The notes under the pieces: generated by a model | Seen by the model: the letters and a program-made list of their open reading frames with translations, nothing else | Told to the model about the DNA's origin: nothing | Database searches by the model: none | From: CAWCVR01 sp963799105 | Lineage (GTDB): Bacteria > Acidobacteriota > Terriglobia > Bryobacterales > Bryobacteraceae | DNA: 64,000 nucleotides | Direction of reading: 5' to 3' | Assembly (NCBI GenBank): GCA_963799105.1 | Contig: CAWCVR010000001.1 | Coordinates: forward strand, 558,001-622,000 | Part shown: positions 33,874-45,713 of the stretch, one piece after another | Layout: each line of letters starts with the position of its first letter | Numbering within the stretch: position 1 is the stretch's first letter | Position numbers and translations under genes: made by a program

Positions 33874-35133
33874 TCAGTCCCGCGGCGGCACCGGCGCTTC
33901 CACCTTCACCGCACGCAACAGCGCCGCCTTGGCCTGGCGCATCTTGCGTGCCGCCTCGGTATCGCTCATCTGCCCGGCGCGTCTGTCCAGTTGCTTGAAG
34001 CTGATCCCCGGCTTGAGAAACTTCTCCGCCTGGGGCAGCGATTTCAACTTCTCGTAGGGTGTGGCGTAGTCCCCCAACCGGTACACTTTCCTTCGCTTGC
34101 CCCGCTGGCCCTCCACGACTCGGGCGAAGCCGCTGGGACGATGGAAGTTCAGATACGGGTTGAAGTGCGCCGTGTAGAACTGGTGCACCCGCTCGGCCTG
34201 CCCTCCCGGGATGTGCCCGTAGCCGATGTGCTTGCGGATCACCGCCCCGTTCTTGCTTTCCACCTGTGCGTTGTCCTGACTGCGGTTCGGCCGCGAGCGC
34301 GTGAACTCGATCAGCAACTTGTTCAGCAGCTTGGCTATCTTGTAGTTGACGAACTCCGAACCGTTGTCGGAATGAAAGCCCTGGATGCGGAACGGAAACT
34401 GGTGCAGCATCGCCTCCAGCACCGGAATCAGGAACCGCTCGCTGATTGCCTCGGCGCACCCCACCACTTCCCATTGCGTCACCTCGTCGACCGCGTTGAT
34501 ATGGAAGACGCCCTTGACGCCTTCCCAATCCCCTTGGTGAACCGTGTCCACCCGCAGGTAGCCGGGCTCCCCGTTCGGGTCCGGCCGCCGCCGCTGTCCG
34601 ATCGGAATCGCCGTGGGATGCGTGGGCACGAACACCGCCGCCCGCTTCCGGTACGCGGCCGTCCCTCTCAAGTTGTACAGGTGCGCGACCGAAATCCCCG
34701 CCAGCCGCGCGAATTCCTTCTTGTTGTACTGCTGGTACTCCCGCTCCAGAATGTGGCGCGTCGCCGGCCCGCTGAGGCGCTCGTGCGCGCGGTCGACCTC
34801 GGCCAGCAACCGGATGTCGGCTGCGGTGTACTTGCGGCCGAACCGATGGCGCCGGCCGGCTCGCGACTTCAGCTCGCCGGTCTGGCGGTATCGCTGGATC
34901 AGGCGCGCGATCTGGGCCCGGCTTCGCCCCGTCACCTTCTCGAGGTAGGCGCGGATCACGCCTCGCAGCTTCTTGCCGTGGTGGAAGTACTCCTGCTGAA
35001 TCAACGTCTCCTTCACCCAACTGTAGATTTCCTCCTGGCTCTGCCCGGCGAACTCGATCTTCTGGCTGGCTTCCAGAAACGCGCCGATCGCTTCCGGTTC
35101 CAGGGACTCTGCATTTCGCATTCGAATTTGCAT
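33874..35133 (-). CDS. DDE (rve integrase-core) transposase
   Basis: About 419 residues. N-terminal helix-turn-helix regions (KVTGRSRAQIARLIQRYRQT and a second HTH around FARLAGISVAHLYNL) are followed by the retroviral-integrase fold. Catalytic residues lie in LRVDTVHQGD, IQGFHSDNGSEF and NAQVESKNGAV, giving the D-D-E triad. IS481-like or a related rve family is my best placement. The ATG at 35133 has GAGGGA just upstream; a longer frame would start at 35184 within the inner terminal repeat, whose bases would encode MSLK. The protein looks intact, so the element may be active. Confidence 0.9.
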   Translation of the reverse strand: MQIRMRNAESLEPEAIGAFLEASQKIEFAGQSQEEIYSWVKETLIQQEYFHHGKKLRGVIRAYLEKVTGRSRAQIARLIQRYRQTGELKSRAGRRHRFGRKYTAADIRLLAEVDRAHERLSGPATRHILEREYQQYNKKEFARLAGISVAHLYNLRGTAAYRKRAAVFVPTHPTAIPIGQRRRPDPNGEPGYLRVDTVHQGDWEGVKGVFHINAVDEVTQWEVVGCAEAISERFLIPVLEAMLHQFPFRIQGFHSDNGSEFVNYKIAKLLNKLLIEFTRSRPNRSQDNAQVESKNGAVIRKHIGYGHIPGGQAERVHQFYTAHFNPYLNFHRPSGFARVVEGQRGKRRKVYRLGDYATPYEKLKSLPQAEKFLKPGISFKQLDRRAGQMSDTEAARKMRQAKAALLRAVKVEAPVPPRD

Positions 35134-35283
35134 TCCCTCGCAGGATGCCCCACCCGGCGGCGGACCGCCACTTTTCAGGCTCATCTTGTATTGGAAAGCG
35201 TTTCCGCTTCAGGCTCATCTTGTATTGGACAAGTCTGCTCCGGAACCCGCCAAATCATCTGTGTTACCCTGAGGTTTCCACGT

Positions 35284-36058
35284 GTGCCAGCGCGTGTCAG
35301 CGAAAGTCTCGTGCTCCGTACCTATCCGCTGAAGGAGGCCGACCTCGTCGTTAGCTTCTTCACGCGGGATCAGGGCAAGTTACGGGGCGTGGCCAAGCGG
35401 GCGCGGCGTCCGAAGAGCGCTTTCGGCGCGGGGCTGGAGCGGTTATCGCACGTGCGGATGGCGTATTTCCAGCGTGAAACGCGCGAACTGGTTAACCTGG
35501 ATTCCTGCGAATTGATCCAATCCCAATTCGGGCTGGCATCCGATTACCGGGCGAGCGTCGCGCTGGACTATTTGGCGGAGGTTTCCGATCAGTTGTTGCC
35601 CACCGCGGAGCCGGGCGAGAAGGTTTTTCCGGCTGCTGCTGGCCGTTCTGGAGGCGTTGCGGAACGATACGGCGGCGGGGCCGTGGTGCGCCGTCACCTA
35701 TTTTTCATACTGGGCGGCGCGGCTCTCGGGGTGGCTTCCCGAGTTGGATGTCTGCCTCGGGTGCGGGAGCCTGCTGGACGATCCGGAGGCTCCCGAGCGG
35801 GCGTATTTCAGCCGGGGGCAGCCGGGATTGGTGTGCGGCCATTGCCGCGGGGCGGCGGGCGTGGGCGGCGGCTCGTCGGAGTTGAGCGCGGAGTCGCGGG
35901 CCATAGCGCGGGATATCGCGCGAAGTCCGCTGGCGCAAGTGGCGGCGGCGGGTTGGACGCAGGGGAAGGCCGCCGATCTGCGGCGGTTTCTGGTTTCTCA
36001 GATCGAGTCGCACGTGGAACGGAAGTTGATTACGGTTTCCCTGTTGGAAGCCGGGTGA
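35284..36058 (+). pseudogene. recO: RecO recombination mediator, one frameshift
   Basis: The N-terminal OB-fold part (SLVLRTYPLKEADLVVSFF, GKLRGVAKRARRPKSAFGAG) is in one frame up to GEKVF near 35628. The rest is in the next frame: RLLLAVLEALRND, then zinc-binding CLGCGSLLDD and GLVCGHCRG, and the helical C-terminus ending SQIESHVERKLITVSLLEAG. Removing one T from the TTTTT run at ~35625-35629 joins them into a normal ~258-residue RecO. RecO loads RecA with RecR at single-strand gaps. It starts with GTG about 50 bases after the insertion sequence, and its stop is eight bases before the glyQ ATG. The frameshift may be a homopolymer sequencing error. Confidence 0.85.
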
Positions 36059-36066
36059 AAAGCGGA

Positions 36067-36965
<899 letters not shown>

Positions 36966-36969
<4 letters not shown>

Positions 36970-38976
36970 GCCTGCCCTTCCTGCTCGAAATCGGCACCGA
37001 AGAGATTCCGGATTGGATGATTAAGAACGCGCTGGAGGATTTGCGCGCGAAGTTCGTGGGCCTGGGAATTCCGCACGAAACCGTGCAAGTGGATGCCACG
37101 CCGCGGCGGTTGGTGCTGCGCGCCTCGGGGTTGCCGGAGCGCCAGGCGGATAGTGTGGAGCGGGTGCAGGGGCCGTCGAAGAGCGCGCCCCCGCAGGCCG
37201 TCGAAGGGTTCGCGCGCAAGCAGGGCGCGGCTCCCGCGGACCTGGCCGTCGAGACCACGCCCAAGGGCGAGTACTACGTCTTCCACAAAAAGATGGCGGG
37301 ACGCGCAACCAAAGATATTCTGGCGGCGGCGCTGCCCGGCGTCGTTCTGGGAATCTACTTCCCCAAGACGATGTACTGGACGGGCAAGAGCGGCCCGCGG
37401 TTCATCCGCCCCATCCGCTGGCTGGTGGCGCTGCTGGGCGACGAGGTGGTGCCGTTCGAGATCGGCGGCGTGCGCGCGGGGAATCTGTCGGCGGGACACC
37501 GGCGGCTGGGCGCGGCGCAAGTGGCCGTCACCTGCGAAGACTACGAACGGCGATTGCGCGAGAACTGCGTGATTCTGTCGGCGGACGAGCGGCGGGCGCG
37601 GATTTTGCAGGGGCTTGGTTGGCAGGCGGAAGCGCCTGCCCCACCTGTGGGACAGACGCTTTCGTCTGTCAACCCGGCCGTGCCGGGGGCGGTTGCGGGC
37701 GCCAAGGTGGACCCCGCCCTGCTCGAAACGCTGACGTACCTGACGGAGTATCCCACCGCCATCGAAGGCGGGTTCGACCCCGCGTTCCTGGAACTGCCCT
37801 CGGAAGTGCTGGTCACGGTGATGCGCCATCACCAGCGGTACTTCTCCGTCGAGGACGCCGAAGGGAAGCTGCTGCCGCGCTTCTTCGCGGTGATGAACAT
37901 CGGCAGCCGATCCCCAGGGCTTCGTGCGGCGCGGCAACGAGCGGGTGTTGCGGGCGCGCTTCACCGACGCGCGGTTCTTCTGGGATTCCGATCAGAAGAA
38001 GACGCTGGCCGACCGGCGGAAGGACCTGGCCAGCGTGACGTTTCAGGCCAAGCTGGGATCGTACCGGGACAAGGCCAGGCGCATGAAGGCGCTGGTTAAG
38101 GAACTGGGCGGCAAGGCATCGGCCGTGCGCGCCGCGGACCTATGCAAGTGCGATCTCACCACCGAATTGGTCAAGGAGTTTCCGGAGTTGCAGGGCGTGG
38201 TGGGCGGTTTGTACGCACGCGCACAGGGCGAGCGCGAGGACGTCTGGCAGGCCATCTACGACCATTACAAGCCGGTGAGCATGGAGGATTCCATTCCGCG
38301 CAACGCCGCCGGCCGGTTGGTGGCGCTGGCGGACAAGCTGGATACGCTGCGCGGCTGTTTCCGCGTGGGGCTGATCCCCACCGGGTCGCGCGACCCGTTC
38401 GCGCTGCGTAGGGCGGCGCAGGGCGTGGTGAAGATCCTGGTGGAAGGCGGGATGGACCTGCCGCTTCTGGACCTGCTGGAGGGCAACGCGGAGTTGACGG
38501 CGTTCTTCCAGGAGCGCGTGAAGTTTTATTTCAAGGACGCGCGCGGATTCCAGTACGACGAAGTGAATGCGGCCATGGCGGCGGGATGGAGCAACCTGGC
38601 GGACCTGGGCGCGCGCCTCACGCGTATTCAGGGTCTGCGGCAATCGCCCGATTTCGAGCCGCTGGCGGCCAGTTTCAAGCGCATCCGCAACATTCTGGAG
38701 AAGGAGAATTTCGAGGGCGCCGCGGCCGGCCTCCGCGAGGACCTGCTGGAAGAGGAGCCGGAGAAGGAGTTGTATCGGGAGTATCAAGGCATCGCCGGGC
38801 AGCCGATCGAAACCGTGATTTCGCGGCTGCGTCCCAAGGTGGATTTGTTTTTCGATAAGGTGCTGGTGAACGCACCGCGTGAGGAGGTTCGCCAGAACCG
38901 CCTGCAATTGTTGTTCGAACTGCGGAGAGAATTCTCCAAGGTCGCGGACTTTTCGGAAATAGTAACTACATCATAG
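36966..38976 (+). pseudogene. glyS: Glycyl-tRNA synthetase beta subunit, one frameshift and a repeat-encoded insert
   Basis: The first part runs in frame to VMNIGS at ~37906. The rest continues in the +1-shifted frame from DPQGFVRRGNERVLRARF. Deleting one C in AGCCGATCC (~37904-37912) restores a single ~669-residue beta subunit with FLLEIGTEEIPDWM, GPRFIRPIRWLVALLGDEVV, VMRHHQRYFSVED, FRVGLIPTGSRDPFALRRAAQG and a C-terminal anticodon-binding region. The gene is essential, so the frameshift is probably a sequence error. In addition, residues ~218-237 (WQAEAPAPPVGQTLSSVNPA) are the translation of the palindromic repeat also found at 357-441. Confidence 0.88.
37617..37677. repeat. Palindromic repeat copy 2, inside glyS, in frame
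   Basis: GGCAGGCGGAAGCGCCTGCC and GACAGACGCTTTCGTCTGTC hairpins are joined by CCACCTGTGG. The reverse complement matches copy 1 at 357-441 almost base for base, minus a 25-base spacer. It adds about 20 codons without a stop between the DERRARILQGL helix and VDPALLETLTYL. Confidence 0.88.
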
Positions 38977-38985
38977 GAGCGAAGA

Positions 38986-41730
<2,745 letters not shown>

Positions 41731-41752
41731 AGCGCCGGTACAGGCGGTTTCG

Positions 41753-41784
41753 AGGCCGGGGCGGAAACGCTCCGGCCTTTCTTT
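41753..41784 (+). terminator. Rho-independent terminator of ppdK
   Basis: GGCCGG-G-GCG, loop GAAA, CGC-T-CCGGCC, then TTTCTTT. The same hairpin is duplicated at 44937-44968. Confidence 0.88.
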
Positions 41785-41826
41785 ATGGCGTGGCGGGAAC
41801 GTCGGGCAGCCGATGAGCCACCAGGA

Positions 41827-42165
41827 TTATCCGTGCCAGGCCGGATCTCCAGGCGCCGCCAATCCACAATAGGGAAACAGGTCGTCCCACCATGGCAACA
41901 GCGTTGGCAGATCCCACTCCCTCCCACATTTGGCGTTACCGCACTTGTACGAGTAGTTGCCCTCTCCGTTTTTTCGCGGAGCGAGCGGGCTGCCGCCGCA
42001 GTCGCACACGATGCCGGGGAGCTCGTTCAGCCCAATATAGGCCGGCTTTCCGCACTTGAGACAATTCTGCGAAACGAACCCGCCGTCTCTACTTCGCACG
42101 AGCAGCGCCTTGGCCTGGCAGCAGGCGCTGAGGCCGTCGGCGAAGATCAGACGTAGTGCTTTCAT
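41827..42165 (-). CDS. Zinc-ribbon-like hypothetical protein
   Basis: About 112 residues starting MKALRLIFADG. Eight or more cysteines are arranged as pairs: CC and CLKCGK in the first half, CDCGG and CGNAKCG in the second, consistent with two zinc ribbons. The end is aromatic (WWDDLFPYCG). No family is assigned. The start was chosen at the ATG at 42165 because the 13 upstream codons look unrelated. It is the first gene after the ppdK terminator and may belong to the inserted toxin-antitoxin segment. Confidence 0.6.
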   Translation of the reverse strand: MKALRLIFADGLSACCQAKALLVRSRDGGFVSQNCLKCGKPAYIGLNELPGIVCDCGGSPLAPRKNGEGNYSYKCGNAKCGREWDLPTLLPWWDDLFPYCGLAAPGDPAWHG

Positions 42166-42247
42166 GCTGCCAGAAATGATAGCCGAGAGCCATGGAAGAT
42201 TCAAGCGCCAGTGTGCCGCTGTGTGCCGCGAGGTTGCGCTTCCAATC

Positions 42248-42689
42248 TCAAGGCAACTGCTTCAAGACCACTACATAGATCTCCGGCAAGTTCGCCAACT
42301 CAGCATCGTTCGTCAGAAACCAGGAGGCGCCGGCGCGGATGGCGGTCGCAAGTTGTATCGCATCCGGTGTTCGGATGTTATGGCGTGCGCGCAACGCGGC
42401 GGCTACTTCCGCGATGCCCTCATCCAACGGAATCGCGGTGAGAGCGGGCGACTGGGTGAGGACATTGCGATACTCGTCAGCCAGCTCAGGCCGGCCTTCG
42501 CGAAGTGGGTGAACCAGGACCTCGACGAGCGTCACGAACGAAGTGACAACACGAAACTCGTTGCGCTGAGCGGCCTCGAAAAATGGCCTGACCCTAGCGA
42601 GGAAATACCGGATGTTCCTCGATGAAATAGATGAGCGGCCCAGTGTCCAGTCCGACGGTCGAGCCGCGAAGCGCTTCTATCCACCCCAC
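42248..42689 (-). pseudogene. VapC-type PIN-domain toxin, one frameshift
   Basis: The N-terminus (STVGLDTGPLIYFIEEHPVF, with the first PIN aspartate) and the remainder (RVRPFFEAAQRNEFRVVTSF, VTLVEVLVHPLREG, IRTPDAIQLATAI, WFLTNDAELANL) are in different frames. Removing one C near 42599 joins them into a ~146-residue PIN protein with all four acidic positions. The GTG at 42689 overlaps the antitoxin gene. PIN toxins cleave tRNA or other RNA. Confidence 0.75.
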
Positions 42690-42919
42690 GAGGAGCGTTC
42701 CCCGCGCAGGTACTCTTCCACATCGACACCTTGCCAGACATCCTTGCCCAAGCCCTGAAGTTCCAGCAGACTCCGGTGTGGCTGGTGCTCGGCGGTGCTG
42801 CTCAGCCGCCCGGCGAGTTCGGCGATGAGACGCAACTGGTCCGCAGGATCGAGAGCCTGCACGGATCTCTTGGCCTGATCGTAGCGTGGGTTCGGCATGT
42901 CGCTCATCTCCATATCCAC
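42677..42919 (-). CDS. Probable antitoxin of the PIN pair
   Basis: 80 residues: MPNPRYDQAKRSVQALDPADQLRLIAELAGRLSS forms two helices and the C-terminal half ends DVEEYLRGERSSWGG, a typical acidic tail for binding a PIN toxin. The sequence resembles small DUF2281/prevent-host-like antitoxins only loosely. The 3' end overlaps the vapC start by 13 bases. Several ATGs near the start are possible (42919, 42907, 42898). Confidence 0.65.
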   Translation of the reverse strand: MDMEMSDMPNPRYDQAKRSVQALDPADQLRLIAELAGRLSSTAEHQPHRSLLELQGLGKDVWQGVDVEEYLRGERSSWGG

Positions 42920-42958
42920 ACCATACCGCGCTTCGTGGCCGTGGCGCCACCCGTCTGG

Positions 42959-43258
42959 TCAACCGCCGCGCTCTGGCGGCGATGGGTCGCTCTGGACGAT
43001 TTGTTCGAATTGTTCGCCCTCCCACTTCTCCCACCAATCGGCGCAGCGGGGGCAGATTTCCCTCCCTGAGGAGTCGCGGCCACTCTTTTCGGCGTGTTCC
43101 CTCTCGTCTAGCTCGTACCACTTTCCGCATAGGGTGACGAGGGCAGGCTCCCCAAACTCATCGCTGTATGTAACGTGAAGCTTGCGGGCGCGCCTGAGTC
43201 GAACTTTCCAACCGTCAGGTTCGCCTACGCGGCGGCGGGCAGGTGCGCGCCCACGCTT
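42959..43258 (-). CDS. Hypothetical protein with CPRC motif, start unresolved
   Basis: The minus strand is open and protein-like up to the stop at 42959: GWKVRLRRARKLHVTYSDEF, LVTLCGKWYELDEREHAEK, REICPRCADWWEKWEGEQFE. The Cys-X2-Cys plus an earlier Cys suggests a small metal site. No ATG, GTG or TTG occurs in frame after the stop codon of the HEPN gene, so the 5' end is missing or altered. I do not recognise the family. Confidence 0.45.
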   Translation of the reverse strand, partial: KRGRAPARRRVGEPDGWKVRLRRARKLHVTYSDEFGEPALVTLCGKWYELDEREHAEKSGRDSSGREICPRCADWWEKWEGEQFEQIVQSDPSPPERGG

Positions 43259-43267
43259 CGCCGATCC

Positions 43268-43673
43268 TCAGGGTTTCCGGGGCGGCGCCAGGAGATTGCC
43301 TACTGCATCGAGAACGCGCGTGGCGATCGCCACCGCCTCAGCCGCCTCCCTTTCGTCCGGTTCTCGCGGAGCATCGAGGTACCGGAATACGACGGCGTAG
43401 TCGGTCAGATCGGAAGCCTCCTGGAACGGAGGGGCAAGGGACGCATTCAATAAGGCGCATTGGCCGCCAAGTTCGTTCAGGTCATGCGTCTTGTGGAAGA
43501 AGACGTCGTGAAGTGTGAGGAAGGCTTTGGCAGCCTTCTCGGCCGCCTGCTGGCTGTGGAACGCCGATCTGGACGGTTCCGCCGATGCCAGCAAGCGCGC
43601 GGCGTTGAGGTCCTTCCGGTCCTACGCGTGCCAGCGATCGGCCTCGTCACGCCGCGACTCTTCGGGCGTCATA
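43268..43673 (-). pseudogene. HEPN-domain protein (HepT-like), in-frame TAG
   Basis: ATG at 43673 gives MTPEESRRDEADRWHA, then TAG at 43623-43625, then DRKDLNAARLLASAEPSRSAFHSQ in the same frame through to KP-stop. The body (HSQQAAEKAAKAFLTLHDV, HKTHDLNELGGQC, AVVFRYLDAPREPDEREA) is a HEPN domain. Its start overlaps the MNT nucleotidyltransferase gene, the standard MntA/HepT order. The stop may be a mutation or a base error. Confidence 0.72.
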
Positions 43674-43979
43674 GAGTACTCTTCCCTCTCGGGTAATGGT
43701 TGCCGGCAGGGATGCCCTTACATGGGCGGCGCGAGTATCGAAGTCGCTTGCCGGCCATCGGACCACGTCCGCAGCCGTGCCCAAATCCCATAGGGCGCGA
43801 TGCACACCTGGCCGGTAGAGGCCCGGCGGGGCGTCGTCCGGCAAGACCACGCAGAAATCGAGATCGCTGTCCGGACCGCCATCGCCGCGGGTGGCAGAGC
43901 CGAACAAATAGATACGCTCGGGGTGGTAGTAGTCGACCAAACGGCGCGTAATCTCGGCGATGAACTGGTCCCGGGTCAT
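43647..43979 (-). CDS. MNT-type minimal nucleotidyltransferase antitoxin
   Basis: 110 residues. The nucleotidyltransferase signature is IYLFGSATRGDGGPDSDLDFCVVLPD (Gly-Ser, then two metal-binding Asp). It is paired with a HEPN gene whose start overlaps its end. In characterised pairs the MNT protein AMPylates and silences the HEPN RNase. The start ATG at 43979 (MTRDQF) is directly preceded by AGGTGG, so I preferred it to an upstream ATG. Confidence 0.85.
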   Translation of the reverse strand: MTRDQFIAEITRRLVDYYHPERIYLFGSATRGDGGPDSDLDFCVVLPDDAPPGLYRPGVHRALWDLGTAADVVRWPASDFDTRAAHVRASLPATITREGRVLYDARRVAA

Positions 43980-44053
43980 CCACCTATATTGTGCACTGAA
44001 AACCCGATGACGTGTGAGGGGGCTCAACCCTCGGGTGGAAGCCGGATTTGGAA

Positions 44054-44473
44054 TCAGTTGGGCACCCCGCCAGCGCCAACCCAGTCCAGTTCCAACTGAT
44101 CCACGCGGCGGAATTCCGGGTCTCCCGTCACCAGCGGACAGTTGTACTTCTGCGCCAGGGCGGCGGCAAATGCATCGGCGTACGCGATCGGGAATCGGGC
44201 CTTAAGCGAGGCGGCGCTCCAGATGTCGTCGGCCAAGGGCGTTTCGATGGTGGCGGGCAGCGTCCGCGAGGATTCGCGCCAGGACTCGGCAAGGGCCTCG
44301 GTGTGATGCTTCCGGAGGAAGTAGTAGACCTCGCCGACATTGATGGCGCTCATCAGGAGCCTGGCGCGGCCCTCCTCGGCCTCCGAGAGCAGGCTCGCGA
44401 CATAGTCGCAGGCGGGTTGCCGGCCGCTCATCCACTCGAGAATCGCCCACGAATCAAGAACGCGAGTCTTCAC
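44054..44473 (-). CDS. vapC: VapC-type PIN-domain toxin
   Basis: 139 residues with an intact PIN layout: VLDSWAILEWM (first Asp), MSAINVGEVYYFLRK (Glu), AYADAFAAALAQ (Asp) and LVTGDPEFRRV (Asp). It is a presumed endoribonuclease. Its first 20 bases overlap the AbrB-like antitoxin gene upstream. The nearest stop is ~75 bases from the MNT gene, so the antitoxin, vapC, MNT and HEPN genes may be co-transcribed. Confidence 0.9.
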   Translation of the reverse strand: MKTRVLDSWAILEWMSGRQPACDYVASLLSEAEEGRARLLMSAINVGEVYYFLRKHHTEALAESWRESSRTLPATIETPLADDIWSAASLKARFPIAYADAFAAALAQKYNCPLVTGDPEFRRVDQLELDWVGAGGVPN

Positions 44474-44690
44474 GTTCGCGCTCCTGTTGCTTGAAGGCAG
44501 CGAATGCGCTCATCAAGTCGCGATCCGCGGCAGCGCCCTGGAGCTTCCTCCAGGCGGGTTCTTTGGAGAGCACGATTTCCTGGCCCCGGACATCTAGGGT
44601 TAGCCTCGTGCCCTCGGACAAGTTCAACGCGTCCCGGATGATCTTCGGAATCGCGATCTGTCCCTTTGACGATACCGTAACAGTATCCAT
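44454..44690 (-). CDS. vapB: AbrB/MazE-type antitoxin
   Basis: 78 residues. The swapped-hairpin DNA-binding domain is plain: TVTVSSKGQIAIPKIIRDAL and LSEGTRLTLDVRGQEIVLS. The charged C-terminus (AFAAFKQQEREREDSRS) would bind the toxin. It overlaps vapC by 20 bases. Autorepression through its own promoter just upstream, next to the truncated ppdK copy, is expected. Confidence 0.9.
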   Translation of the reverse strand: MDTVTVSSKGQIAIPKIIRDALNLSEGTRLTLDVRGQEIVLSKEPAWRKLQGAAADRDLMSAFAAFKQQEREREDSRS

Positions 44691-44769
44691 AAGAGGATCT
44701 TACCATACGTAAGATTGTGGATGGCCGGTCGCGTCGGACACTGCGCCACCGGGCCGGAAGCGGTCGCGC

Positions 44770-44920
44770 CGGCAATCCGAAGCTGGAAGTGGGCATCCGC
44801 GGCGAGCACGGCGGCGAGCCCAGCTCGGTGCAGTTCTGCTACCGCGTGCCGATCACAAGGTTGGCGGCGGCGCAGGCGGCGATTTCGGGAGATTCGTCGG
44901 AGACGCAGCGGACGGCGTAA
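44770..44920 (+). pseudogene. Duplicated, truncated 3' end of ppdK
   Basis: About 49 codons corresponding to the last ~60 of ppdK: NPKLEVGIRGEHGGEPSSVQ, then an in-frame loss of 12 codons, then YRVPITRLAAAQAAISGDSS to the same stop. The catalytic Cys of GICGEHGG has become Arg. The duplicated terminator follows. The copy begins abruptly at 44770, so this is a remnant of a 3' end, not a gene. Confidence 0.9.
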
Positions 44921-44936
44921 AGCGTGAGTGGTTTCG

Positions 44937-44968
44937 AGGCCGGGGCGGAAACGCTTCGGCCTTTTTTT
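44937..44968 (+). terminator. Duplicated ppdK terminator
   Basis: GAGGCCGGGGCG-GAAA-CGCTTCGGCC followed by seven T. It is the same hairpin as at 41753-41784 with one base change in the stem. It now ends at the stop codon of the convergent PIN gene. Confidence 0.88.
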
Positions 44969-45383
44969 ATGGGCGGAAGGGGTTGCGCGCCACGACCGCC
45001 CCATATTGTTGCCCGTCGTTCAGATCCTCCGTGAACAGGACTTCGGCGCCTCCGGATTCGGCGGCTGAAAGAATCAGGGCATCCCAGAAAGATATCTTGT
45101 GGCGTTCTTCATTCCGCATGGCCGCCAGGATGTGTGGCGGGCCGACGATGACGAGCGGGCAATCGAGCAGAGCGGCGGCGGCGTCCCGCAACTCGGGGCG
45201 GGGCATGCCGAGTTTCCGCGATCCAGCCGCGTAGAACTCCTGAACCACCTGTGTGCTCAGGAGCATGCGGCCAGTCCGGGCGTACTGCCGGAACAGCTCT
45301 TTGGCGCGTGTTTGTTTGCCGGCATCGCCGCCGTACATATAGAGCAACACGTTGGTGGCGAAGAAGGCTTTAGCGCCGTTCAT
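44967..45383 (-). CDS. VapC-type PIN protein lacking the first catalytic Asp
   Basis: 138 residues. The fold is clear: KAFFATNVLLYMY at the N-terminus, LLSTQVVQEFYAAG, ISFWDALILSAAES and VLFTEDLNDGQQYG. In active PIN toxins the first motif reads FFDTN; here the Asp is Ala (GCC instead of GAC, one base). This would weaken metal binding, so the toxin may be inactive. The start overlaps the ribbon-helix-helix antitoxin gene by 14 bases. Confidence 0.87.
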   Translation of the reverse strand: MNGAKAFFATNVLLYMYGGDAGKQTRAKELFRQYARTGRMLLSTQVVQEFYAAGSRKLGMPRPELRDAAAALLDCPLVIVGPPHILAAMRNEERHKISFWDALILSAAESGGAEVLFTEDLNDGQQYGAVVARNPFRP

Positions 45384-45612
45384 GCAGCTCCTCGCGGCGA
45401 ATCGAGCCAGGGTCGGCGGTGAAGTACGGCCCTTGATCGGCGAGAGCCAGCAACCGGTCGGCCGCGGCCCGTGCGCGCCCTTCGCGGATCAGCGCTTCCC
45501 GCAATAGCTCCCGGACGAGAGCGTTGACGGTTATGTCATGTTCCGCGGCGTAGACCTTGGCCTGACGGACCAGATCCGCGGGGAGACTGAACGTGATGTT
45601 GCGAGTTTCCAC
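45370..45612 (-). CDS. Ribbon-helix-helix antitoxin
   Basis: 80 residues. METRNITFSLPADLVRQAKVYAAEHDITVNALVRELLREAL is a textbook RHH DNA-binding domain (beta strand, helix, turn, helix). The C-terminal half (DRLLALADQGPYFTADPG) matches antitoxins that neutralise PIN toxins. It overlaps the downstream PIN gene, forming a VapBC-type operon. Confidence 0.87.
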   Translation of the reverse strand: METRNITFSLPADLVRQAKVYAAEHDITVNALVRELLREALIREGRARAAADRLLALADQGPYFTADPGSIRREELHERR

Positions 45613-45713
45613 ATAAATAAGTGTACCGCATGATTATGTGGCCGATGTGAGTGCGTGGCAATCACGGCGGGCAGGAGCGGCAGGCGGTGGTATTGTGGTT
45701 GTGGGAGCGGCCA

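Larger units (their letters stand above)
33427..35230 (-). mobile_element. Insertion sequence with rve-type DDE transposase and doubled ends
   Basis: The right end carries two direct copies of TTCAGGCTCATCTTGTATTGG (35174-35194 and 35209-35228). The left end carries two inverted relatives, TCCAAT...AAGATGAGCCTGAA (33428-33450) and TCCAAC...CGTGAGCCTGAA (33463-33484). Between them are the transposase gene and about 380 bases of untranslated, highly structured DNA. A target duplication was not resolved. The right end is about 50 bases upstream of the recO start. Confidence 0.8.

Noticed and set aside
33721..36066. Very long frame that would fuse insertion-sequence DNA and recO-antiframe to GlyQ
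   Set aside because: GlyQ homology starts at 36067; upstream residues are antisense to the transposase or out of frame with RecO.
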